The translations under genes and the position numbers were made by a program. The notes beneath the pieces were generated by a model. It had not been told where the DNA came from and did not search any database. It was given only the letters and a program-made list of their open reading frames with translations. From Haemophilus parainfluenzae (GTDB lineage Bacteria; Pseudomonadota; Gammaproteobacteria; Enterobacterales; Pasteurellaceae), in NCBI RefSeq assembly GCF_014931415.1, contig NZ_CP063121.1, positions 1,860,001 to 1,924,000 on the forward strand: a stretch of DNA of 64,000 nucleotides. Direction: 5' to 3'. Positions 55,533 to 64,000 of this stretch are shown here, one piece after another. The stretch's first letter is position 1. Each line of letters starts with the position of its first letter.

Positions 55533-56669
55533 TTAATTACTCACTTTAGTTTTAATTTTTTCTAATGATGGCTTAATAGCATTCTCAAATTTTTTCATAT
55601 TCTCAATATGCCAATCTATAGATCTATCCCAATTAGCCATATCATCACGATTAAAACTATCATTTGATGATATAGATATTCTAGATGCCTTCTTATCCTC
55701 TAAAAGCTCCCAAGTCAATTCAGCACCAAATCTGTCCTCTATAATATCCTTTTCCTCTTTTAAGAGATTAAAAATTTTCTTATTATCATCAGATGATTCT
55801 TTGTTTATATACAACTCAACTCTAATCTTATCCTTTAATAAAACAAGGTTATATTGAATATTTGCGAGCCCTGCTCCAGTTGATATCCAACAACTCTGAG
55901 AACCAGTTCTCTTATCATATAGAGAAAAATCCCGACTTTTAGCACACTCCAATAACTTAGCCCAATATTTTGAATATAATTCTGCATTCATATTTTGAGT
56001 TATAGCATTTTTCTTTTCTTCTGCATCTTTCAGAGATACTCTAATTGTAAATTTTTCAATCTCAGGGACTGGAATTATTTTATCTACATCTATAATCAAA
56101 TTCTGGTTCCACATATAGGGAACTACTTTAATACATTGAATATCAATATTATTTGATCGTAACCATAAAACAGTACTCGTAACCTCTGGTCTAAATTCCT
56201 TTGCAACAAGAATAATTCTCTGAGTATTTCCTGTATTAAGGCTAAAATTCTCGTTTTCTAAATAATCTATAATTTTATCTTCAGCATTAACAGGCAAGCC
56301 TTTTTTATTTAAATAGTTCTGATAAATCTCAATAATTTCTCTTTGAGTTAAAGCTGAACAATAAGATACATACTTCAGAGCCTGCCAGACAACATCTTTC
56401 CCACTATCATCTAATTTATTCTCAATAATGACTAAATTTCCTTTTTTATCTAATGCTAATAAATCTAGCCTTTCGTTAGTTTTATCAAATTCAGAAAATT
56501 CTTTTTGAATAATTAAAAGTTCTTCTTGCGCGCCAAGTTCTTTTGCCAATATTCTAGGATTGTTATCTATCCATTCTTGTAAATCATATCTTTCTTTTAA
56601 ACCGTTCTCAGAAAATGTTGTCTCTGAAATTTCTTTTAACTCTTTGGTTTGCTCATCTAAAATGTACAT
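55533..56669 (-). CDS. DUF4268-like protein with N-terminal PD-(D/E)XK nuclease-type motif
   Basis: A 378-aa protein I do not recognise as a named gene. Residues about 65-105 hold RLDLLALDKKGNLVIIENK, the D...ExK arrangement of PD-(D/E)XK nucleases (NucS/Mrr-like), followed by a helix (VVWQALKYVSYCS). The C-terminal part (about 230-378) looks like DUF4268: segments include AELYSKYWAKLLE, YDKRTGSQSCWISTG and RVELYINKESSDD. The DNA is markedly AT-rich compared with its neighbours and carries no uptake signal. It starts six bases after yqfB and ends 13 bases before valS. It could act on foreign or damaged DNA, or be an inert acquired gene. Confidence 0.65.
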   Translation of the reverse strand: MYILDEQTKELKEISETTFSENGLKERYDLQEWIDNNPRILAKELGAQEELLIIQKEFSEFDKTNERLDLLALDKKGNLVIIENKLDDSGKDVVWQALKYVSYCSALTQREIIEIYQNYLNKKGLPVNAEDKIIDYLENENFSLNTGNTQRIILVAKEFRPEVTSTVLWLRSNNIDIQCIKVVPYMWNQNLIIDVDKIIPVPEIEKFTIRVSLKDAEEKKNAITQNMNAELYSKYWAKLLECAKSRDFSLYDKRTGSQSCWISTGAGLANIQYNLVLLKDKIRVELYINKESSDDNKKIFNLLKEEKDIIEDRFGAELTWELLEDKKASRISISSNDSFNRDDMANWDRSIDWHIENMKKFENAIKPSLEKIKTKVSN

Positions 56670-56674
56670 ATCGC

Positions 56675-56983
56675 CTATCTTTTTATTTTAAACTCAATAA
56701 CATAAAATTGCTCTTCACTTGGATAAATCTCCCGAATCACCTCTTTCAATTCCGCCAACCCCATATTTTCCTGAGCGGCATGCTGTTCCGTTAGTTCATC
56801 AAGAGTAATCGGCGACACACCTAACACTTCAATCGTGCAGAAATATTGATTATCATCAAATCGACCTACACGCAAAATATCACCTGCTTTAAAATGGCTT
56901 TCAGATTTATCCCGAATGGTGATGGTTTTACGCCCAGCGAGAATATCGGCTTCGAAGCGTTGATAAAAGGTAATATCGTTCAT
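56675..56983 (-). CDS. yqfB: N4-acetylcytidine amidohydrolase YqfB (ASCH domain)
   Basis: A small ASCH-domain enzyme of 102 aa that hydrolyses N4-acetylcytidine to cytidine and acetate. It matches E. coli YqfB (103 aa) in [21 protein letters not shown] and [17 protein letters not shown]. The catalytic Lys and Glu known for YqfB fall in the conserved KTITIRD and [10 protein letters not shown] parts. The gene precedes the nuclease-like gene by only five bases, so the two may be co-transcribed. An uptake signal overlaps the upstream region (56987). Confidence 0.92.
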   Translation of the reverse strand: MNDITFYQRFEADILAGRKTITIRDKSESHFKAGDILRVGRFDDNQYFCTIEVLGVSPITLDELTEQHAAQENMGLAELKEVIREIYPSEEQFYVIEFKIKR

Positions 56984-57016
56984 AAAGTGCGGTCACAAAA
57001 AATCTATTTTGAATTT

Positions 57017-57041
57017 TGAGGGCGAATTGATCTCGCCCTCA
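57017..57041 (-). terminator. Stem-loop after the Lys/Glu/Ala-rich lipoprotein gene
   Basis: TGAGGGCGA and TCGCCCTCA pair perfectly (9 bp) around a 7-nt loop, shortly after the lipoprotein stop. The T-run on the minus strand is weak (AAAATTCAAAAT), so termination may be partial. Confidence 0.5.
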
Positions 57042-57058
57042 TATTGATAAGGATGAAA

Positions 57059-57640
57059 TTATTCCTTAATTCCTCTTAATTCATCTTTAATGCGTTGAAT
57101 TTCTAAGAATAAACGGCGTTCTTCTTGACGACAGAAACTATCACTACTTAAATTTTTCGCGTCAGCAGAACAACGAACTTGTTTATATTGTTTTTCTAGC
57201 ACATTCAATACCGCTTTTTTCTGTTTATATTTAGCACTTTCTTTCGATGCTTTGTCAGCAGGAATTACGCGTGCTTTCTGAGCCGTTGCAGCTTGTTGTG
57301 CTAAAACGGTTTCTTTTTTCTCTGATACTTTTTCTGCCACATCATCCGCTTTCGCCTCTTTTTTAACTTCGGCTTTCACTGCGTCTGATTTTACATCTGC
57401 TTTGTTAGCCTCAGCTTTAACTTCTGTGGTTTCTGTTTTCTCAGCGACTTTTTCGGCTGATTTAGTTTCAGCCACCAATTCTTTTGATTTTTCAACCGTA
57501 CTTTCTGGTTTTTCTGTTGATGCAGGTATTCTTACCGCTTTCTCAACTTGGGTTGATGTGTTTTCTTTATTGTCACAAGCAGATAATAAGGTGCTTGCGC
57601 CGAGAATAAGGCTTAAAGCCACTTTAGCGTTTAAATTCAT
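57059..57640 (-). CDS. Lys/Glu/Ala-rich lipoprotein of unknown function
   Basis: A 193-aa predicted lipoprotein: the signal ends LLSAC with Cys22. The middle (about residues 40-115) is a low-complexity, highly charged stretch of alternating Lys, Glu, Ala and Val, likely extended or coiled. The C-terminal part (about 130-193) has a helix with two Cys (VRCSADAKNL, DSFCRQEERRLF). The protein is probably anchored in the outer or inner membrane leaflet. It lies between holC and yqfB on the minus strand. I know no characterised relative. Confidence 0.75.
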   Translation of the reverse strand: MNLNAKVALSLILGASTLLSACDNKENTSTQVEKAVRIPASTEKPESTVEKSKELVAETKSAEKVAEKTETTEVKAEANKADVKSDAVKAEVKKEAKADDVAEKVSEKKETVLAQQAATAQKARVIPADKASKESAKYKQKKAVLNVLEKQYKQVRCSADAKNLSSDSFCRQEERRLFLEIQRIKDELRGIKE

Positions 57641-57671
57641 GTTAATTTCCTAGGTTTTAAAGTTAAAAATA

Positions 57672-58103
57672 TTAAGTGTTTTCAGTAGAAAGCGTCCAAC
57701 CCTGCGAGCGAAGAATTTTATAACGTTCACGCGCTTGAGCTTTTTGCGTTTCTTCTACTGGTACAAAATCAATTAATTGTGTAAAGCTGTGGCTAAAATC
57801 CGGCACTTCCATTTGCAAATTGATCAGCAAATCTCGACGTTGGGCATTGCGTTTGCCTTTCCAACTAATCTCAATTGGCGGTGCATATTGTGTTGCTTCG
57901 CCTGAAAGATTATGAGGGACAAACTCATTCGGTTCCCTTTGCCATAATGCTTCATCAATTAAAAATGCTTGCTCTTCTGTTTCGCAAGCGATTAATACTC
58001 GCTTGCCTAAACGCCACGCTTGAGCGGCAAGATCACAGGCAAGTTGCTCAACTGTTATCTTCTTTTCTGGATTTAAGAGATAAAATTGTGCGTTTTTTGC
58101 CAT
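57672..58103 (-). CDS. holC: DNA polymerase III subunit chi
   Basis: The chi subunit of the clamp-loader complex, which binds SSB and helps hand over the primer. The 143-aa protein has the HolC pattern: QFYLLNPEKKITVEQLACDLAAQAW near the start, then RVLIACETEEQAFLIDEALW and the C-terminal RERYKILRSQGWTLS. The length is near E. coli chi (147 aa). The ATG at 58103 is preceded by AAGTCACAATC with only a modest Shine-Dalgarno. The lipoprotein gene follows after 31 bp. Confidence 0.92.
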   Translation of the reverse strand: MAKNAQFYLLNPEKKITVEQLACDLAAQAWRLGKRVLIACETEEQAFLIDEALWQREPNEFVPHNLSGEATQYAPPIEISWKGKRNAQRRDLLINLQMEVPDFSHSFTQLIDFVPVEETQKAQARERYKILRSQGWTLSTENT

Positions 58104-58226
58104 GATTGTGACTTCTCCATTTATCGTTTTGTAAACTGGCGGATTTTATCAAAAAAGCACTAAAAAATAAATCATCAACAAGGTGATTAACGCAAATAGA
58201 AAAAACACGAAAATTTTTTACCGCAC

Positions 58227-58248
58227 TTTTATGATCTATATCACAAAA
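58227..58248. promoter_or_regulatory. CRP- or FNR-type site upstream of fumC
   Basis: TATGATCTATATCACA matches the CRP 16-mer TGTGATCTAGATCACA at 14 positions; its core TGAT-N4-ATCA also fits FNR. It is centred 104 bp before fumC and about 134 bp from holC. An uptake signal (58219) adjoins it. Confidence 0.55.
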
Positions 58249-58341
58249 GTGACTTTTTACCTTTATGTTACATTCCATTCATAACTCGTAGGTGTTAGAA
58301 TTTTCGAGATTTGTTTTTATTTTTGATGATAGGAGTATCAC

Positions 58342-59736
58342 ATGGCATTTCGTATTGAAAAAGACACTATGGGCGAAGTTCAAGTTCCTGCAGATAAATA
58401 CTGGGCAGCACAAACCGAACGTTCCCGTAACAACTTCAAAATTGGTCCGGCAGCCTCTATGCCGCACGAAATTATTGAAGCTTTCGGTTATTTGAAAAAA
58501 GCCGCTGCTTTCGCAAACTGTGATTTAGGTGTATTACCTGCTGAGAAACGTGATTTAATCGCAACCGCCTGTGATGAAATCCTTGCAGGAAAATTAGACG
58601 ACCAATTTCCATTAGTCATTTGGCAAACCGGTTCAGGTACACAATCAAACATGAACGTGAACGAAGTAGTGGCTAACCGTGCTCACGTTTTACATGGTGG
58701 TAAATTAGGTGAAAAATCATTCATCCATCCAAATGATGATGTGAACAAATCCCAATCTTCAAATGATACTTTCCCAACTGCAATGCACATTGCGGCATAC
58801 AAAAAAGTAGTTGAACACACCATTCCTTGTGTAGAACGTTTACAAAAAACTTTTGCTAAAAAATCTGCAGAATTTAAAGATGTGGTAAAAATTGGCCGTA
58901 CTCACTTAATGGACGCAACCCCATTAACATTAGGCCAAGAATTCTCTGCATACGCCGCACAATTAGATTTTGGTCTACGTGCACTAAGAAATACCCTTCC
59001 ACACTTAAGTCAATTAGCACTTGGTGGTACAGCTGTAGGTACTGGTTTGAACACACCAAAAGGCTATGATGTGAAAGTAGCAGATTACATTGCAAAATTC
59101 ACTGGTTTACCATTTGTGACTGCAGAAAACAAATTTGAAGCGTTAGCCGCACACGATGCGATTGTGGAAACTCACGGTGCAATTAAACAATTAGCGATGA
59201 GCTTATTCAAAATTGCAAACGACATTCGTTTATTAGCATCAGGCCCTCGTTCTGGTATCGGTGAAATCTTAATTCCTGAAAATGAACCAGGTTCTTCAAT
59301 CATGCCGGGTAAAGTGAACCCAACTCAATGTGAAGCATTAACCATGGTATGTGCACAAGTATTCGGTAACGATACCACCATCTCTTTCGTTGGCTCACAA
59401 GGTCACTTCCAATTAAACGTATTTAACCCTGTCATGGTGGCGAATTTCTTACAATCTGCACAATTATTGGGTGATGCTTGCGTATCATTTGATGAACACT
59501 GCGCAACCGGTATTCAACCAAACTACCCACGCATTAAACAACAATTGGAAAATTCATTGATGTTAGTAACCGCACTTAATACACACATTGGTTACGAAAA
59601 TGCAGCGAAAATTGCGAAAACGGCACACAAAAACGGTACAACCTTACGTGAAGAAGCGATTAACTTAGGCTTAGTTTCAGCCGAAGATTTCGACAAATGG
59701 GTTCGTCCAGAAGATATGGTGGGTAGCTTAAAATAA
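58342..59736 (+). CDS. fumC: Fumarase class II
   Basis: The iron-free fumarate hydratase of the citric acid cycle, interconverting fumarate and malate. The product is 464 aa, the family length. The superfamily signature is [11 protein letters not shown] at about 315-325, and the segments [15 protein letters not shown] and [17 protein letters not shown] contain catalytic and substrate residues. ATG 58342 follows GATAGGAG. A CRP/FNR-like site lies 104 bp upstream. A strong terminator follows. Confidence 0.97.
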   Translation: MAFRIEKDTMGEVQVPADKYWAAQTERSRNNFKIGPAASMPHEIIEAFGYLKKAAAFANCDLGVLPAEKRDLIATACDEILAGKLDDQFPLVIWQTGSGTQSNMNVNEVVANRAHVLHGGKLGEKSFIHPNDDVNKSQSSNDTFPTAMHIAAYKKVVEHTIPCVERLQKTFAKKSAEFKDVVKIGRTHLMDATPLTLGQEFSAYAAQLDFGLRALRNTLPHLSQLALGGTAVGTGLNTPKGYDVKVADYIAKFTGLPFVTAENKFEALAAHDAIVETHGAIKQLAMSLFKIANDIRLLASGPRSGIGEILIPENEPGSSIMPGKVNPTQCEALTMVCAQVFGNDTTISFVGSQGHFQLNVFNPVMVANFLQSAQLLGDACVSFDEHCATGIQPNYPRIKQQLENSLMLVTALNTHIGYENAAKIAKTAHKNGTTLREEAINLGLVSAEDFDKWVRPEDMVGSLK

Positions 59737-59758
59737 ACTCCCCTAATAATTTGATGTC

Positions 59759-59785
59759 AAAGGCAGGTATTCCTGCCTTTTTATT
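59759..59785 (+). terminator. fumC terminator
   Basis: AAAGGCAGG and CCTGCCTTT pair around a 4-nt loop, followed by a T-rich run, 23 bases after the fumC stop. Confidence 0.85.
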
Positions 59786-59835
59786 TGTGTTTTTTTAGAG
59801 GGCTTTTTTGTTATAATCACGGCAATATTTTTGAT

Positions 59836-60450
59836 ATGAAAAAAACTATGAAACTGAAATTTATTATTGCTGCCATTTCAGCCTTATTTTCCACCGCACT
59901 TTTTGCCCAATGGCAACCAGTTGGCAACGCTGAATACACATGGGGGCCATTCCATGTTTATACTGTCGGCTTATATTCTGAAACGGGGTCATATGAAAAG
60001 AATGAACGTCCGTTAATGTTTTCGATTAAATATGAGAAACCAGTTGAAGGGAAAAATTTCGCCATTGCTTTAACTAAAGAAATGGAAGCCCAAAACTTAA
60101 GTAAAGACGACACTACTGCATGGCTGAAAAAAATGCAGGAAATCTTCCCTGATTTTTCACCAAGCGACATCTTAAATTTTGTTGCCTTACAAGATAAAGG
60201 CTATTTTGTGTTAAACGACACCGTGTTAGATCACGAATTCGATCAAAAATTTACACAAGCGTTTATTGATGTGTGGCTTTCAGATAAAAGTAGTTTTATC
60301 AAATTACAACCGCAATTATTAGGTAAAGAAAAACCGGCTCACGATAGCAAAGAATTTCAACATCAACCGGCAAGCGAGCCTTTTGATGAAGAAAATACAA
60401 TGCCGGAATTACCACCAAATTACGATTTTAAACAAGACGCAAAAGGATAA
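59836..60450 (+). CDS. Exported chalcone-isomerase-like protein
   Basis: A 204-aa protein with a signal peptide ending about residue 24 (FSTALFA), so probably periplasmic. The chalcone-isomerase-like domain is suggested by GPFHVYTVGLYSETG, SIKYEKPVEGKNFAIAL and the later ALQDKGYFVLNDTVLDHEFDQKFTQAFIDVWL. The last part is acidic and Pro-rich and looks unstructured. ATG 59836 is chosen, but neither it nor ATG 59848 has a good Shine-Dalgarno. It sits between fumC and rimK. The domain's role in bacteria is not established. Confidence 0.7.
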   Translation: MKKTMKLKFIIAAISALFSTALFAQWQPVGNAEYTWGPFHVYTVGLYSETGSYEKNERPLMFSIKYEKPVEGKNFAIALTKEMEAQNLSKDDTTAWLKKMQEIFPDFSPSDILNFVALQDKGYFVLNDTVLDHEFDQKFTQAFIDVWLSDKSSFIKLQPQLLGKEKPAHDSKEFQHQPASEPFDEENTMPELPPNYDFKQDAKG

Positions 60451-60455
60451 ACAAC

Positions 60456-60490
60456 AAGGGCGAACATGATACTGTTCGCCCTTTTCTTTT
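60456..60490. terminator. Bidirectional terminator between the exported protein and rimK
   Basis: AAGGGCGAACA and TGTTCGCCCTT pair perfectly (11 bp) around a 6-nt loop, followed by TTCTTTT on the plus strand. It lies between convergent genes. Confidence 0.85.
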
Positions 60491-61388
60491 ATTGTTTCAC
60501 TTGCTGTTCTAAAAACAAGATCATCTGCAATGCAATATCAATGCCACTGGTCTTCTCAATCATTTCTAATCCTGGACTAGCATTCACTTCAAGCACTAAT
60601 AAACCTTCTTTTGAACGAATCAAATCAACACCGGCTACCGCAAGCCCTAAAGCTTTAGTTGCTCGAATGGCAATGGATTTTTCCTCTTCAGTGAGTTTAA
60701 CTTTTTCTGCTGTGCCACCACGGTGAAAATTCGCACGAAACTCGCCATCTTGCCCAATACGCTGCATTGTCGCGACGACTTTATCACCGATCACAAAACA
60801 GCGAATATCTGTCCCTTTTGCCTCTTCGATAAAATCTTGTAACAAGACAGGCACATTCGCATCTTTTAACGTTTCTAAAATACTAACCGCACTTTGTGGA
60901 CGCTCGGCTAAAATCACGCCAATCCCTTGTGAGCCTTTTAAGGTTTTAATAATCATTGGAGCGGTTGTTTGCTTAATGGCTTGTTTCGGCTCAACTTCAC
61001 AACCAGATAAGACTGAACTCGGTACTGCAATGCCTTGCTCCAATAACATCTGCAAACTGCGCCATTTATCGCGAGCAGCTAAAAATGCCTGTTCTTTATT
61101 AAGGCAATAGACACCCTTCCCTTGGAAATGACGTAATACCGAACAGCCCATTTGGGTGCTTGTCGTCCCAAAGCGTGGTAACACCGCATCATAATCAGGC
61201 AATAAATAAGGCTCACTTTCTGCATTTTGTTGATAATACAAAGAAAAGTGCGGTTGATTTTTGTCGAGTTTTAAAATGCAACGATTCGGATCCAAAATAT
61301 CCATTTGATGCCCGCAACTTTCTGCTGCTTCTTTTAAACGCTGGCAGCTATAAAGGCGAGGCTCACGGCAAAGCATCAATAATTTCAT
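60489..61388 (-). CDS. rimK: Ribosomal protein S6--L-glutamate ligase RimK
   Basis: An ATP-grasp ligase that adds glutamate to the C-terminus of ribosomal protein S6. The 299-aa length matches E. coli RimK (300 aa). The ATP-grasp parts are seen as [38 protein letters not shown] and [17 protein letters not shown], with the final Glu-Asn metal pair in EVNAS. The gene is divergent from grxA with a 130-bp gap; grxA and rimK also lie close in E. coli. Two uptake signals fall inside the gene. Confidence 0.94.
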   Translation of the reverse strand: MKLLMLCREPRLYSCQRLKEAAESCGHQMDILDPNRCILKLDKNQPHFSLYYQQNAESEPYLLPDYDAVLPRFGTTSTQMGCSVLRHFQGKGVYCLNKEQAFLAARDKWRSLQMLLEQGIAVPSSVLSGCEVEPKQAIKQTTAPMIIKTLKGSQGIGVILAERPQSAVSILETLKDANVPVLLQDFIEEAKGTDIRCFVIGDKVVATMQRIGQDGEFRANFHRGGTAEKVKLTEEEKSIAIRATKALGLAVAGVDLIRSKEGLLVLEVNASPGLEMIEKTSGIDIALQMILFLEQQVKQ

Positions 61389-61518
61389 TCAGTTATATCC
61401 TTAGGAAAAGAGGAGTTAATATATTACACCAATCACAATAATCCTGAAAAATGATTTCTGCTTTTGTGGAAATAGAGTAAAATCATTAGGAATTTTGTTT
61501 AAATAAAAGGAAAATTTT

Positions 61519-61782
61519 ATGTTCGTAGTTATTTTTGGTCGTCCAGGCTGCCCTTATTGTGTACGTGCAAAAAACCTTGCTGAAAAATTAAAAGGTGAAG
61601 TAGCGGATTTCGATTATCGCTATGTAGATATTATCGCTGAAGGCATTTCTAAAGCAGATTTATCAAAATCTGTCGGTAAAGAAGTGGAAACTGTGCCACA
61701 AATCTTTATCGATGAAAAACCAATCGGCGGTTGCACTGATTTCGAAGCATTAATGAAAGAACAATTTAACGTTGTTGCTTAA
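61519..61782 (+). CDS. grxA: Dithiol glutaredoxin 1
   Basis: A glutathione-dependent disulphide reductase of 87 aa that serves ribonucleotide reductase and other proteins. The active site CPYC is at residues 11-14 in FGRPGCPYCVRAKN. TVPQIFIDEKPIGGCTDFE has the cis-Pro and the GGCTD glutathione loop. The length is close to E. coli GrxA (85 aa). AAAGGAAAA precedes ATG 61519. A strong inverted uptake-signal terminator follows, shared with lacZ. Confidence 0.97.
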   Translation: MFVVIFGRPGCPYCVRAKNLAEKLKGEVADFDYRYVDIIAEGISKADLSKSVGKEVETVPQIFIDEKPIGGCTDFEALMKEQFNVVA

Positions 61783-61798
61783 TTTTTGCTAAAAACAT

Positions 61799-61832
61799 AA
61801 AAGTGCGGTTAATTTCAACCGCACTTTTTTAT
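61799..61832. terminator. Bidirectional grxA/lacZ terminator from inverted uptake signals
   Basis: AAAAGTGCGGTT and AACCGCACTTTT pair perfectly (12 bp) around a 6-nt loop between convergent genes. Confidence 0.87.
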
Positions 61833-61838
61833 TTCATC

Positions 61839-64000
<2,162 letters not shown>

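Overview
The window looks like chromosomal DNA from a member of the Pasteurellaceae. The clearest sign is the 9-mer AAGTGCGGT (or its complement ACCGCACTT), the Haemophilus/Aggregatibacter DNA uptake signal, which occurs roughly fifty times by eye. Gene order also fits Haemophilus: comN-comO-comP-comQ-recC, aceE-aceF-lpdA, thiB-thiP-thiQ and holC next to fumC. A lacZ gene enters at the right edge; lactose genes are absent from H. influenzae but occur in relatives such as H. parainfluenzae, so an H. parainfluenzae-like species is my best guess. I cannot confirm the species. Gene density is high. I saw no prophage, insertion sequence, CRISPR array, tRNA or rRNA.

Layout. 1-9.3 kb: gloB and a yafS-like methyltransferase back to back, yegP, ycaO, gyrA, then a minus-strand run of a TorD-like chaperone, a flavodoxin-fold reductase, nfeD and qmcA. 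9.3-13.5 kb: modF, sstT, an SOS-box-controlled UmuD-like protein that lacks both catalytic residues, and a MepS-like lipoprotein. 13.6-22 kb: the pyruvate dehydrogenase operon, mgsA and ydgA. 22-27.5 kb: dnaK and dnaJ, separated by a GyrI-like gene and a metY-type sulfhydrylase gene. 27.5-31 kb: modABC opposite modE. 31-37.8 kb: nrdR-ribD-degS-yfbR and recC. 37.8-40 kb: comNOPQ behind a CRP-S site. 40-46 kb: suhB, bioB, thiBPQ behind a TPP riboswitch, and grxD. 46-49 kb: lemA with two TPM-domain genes, then ompA. 49-58 kb: ydiJ, valS, an AT-rich DUF4268/nuclease-like gene, yqfB, a lipoprotein and holC. 58-64 kb: fumC, a small exported protein, rimK, grxA and partial lacZ.

How it fits together. 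Most of the window is core metabolism and housekeeping: the pyruvate to acetyl-CoA step, fumarase, thiamine uptake, molybdate uptake, biotin and riboflavin steps, gyrase, chaperones and cell-envelope proteins. Competence (comNOPQ) lies directly upstream of recC, so DNA uptake and recombination genes adjoin each other, and the uptake signals mark the same DNA. Inverted uptake-signal pairs form several of the terminators. The least ordinary parts are the SOS-controlled inactive UmuD-like protein (12.3-12.8 kb), the split of dnaK from dnaJ, the AT-rich nuclease-like gene beside valS, the uncoupling of modA from modBC, and perfect hairpins without U-tracts in both intercistronic gaps of the pyruvate dehydrogenase operon.
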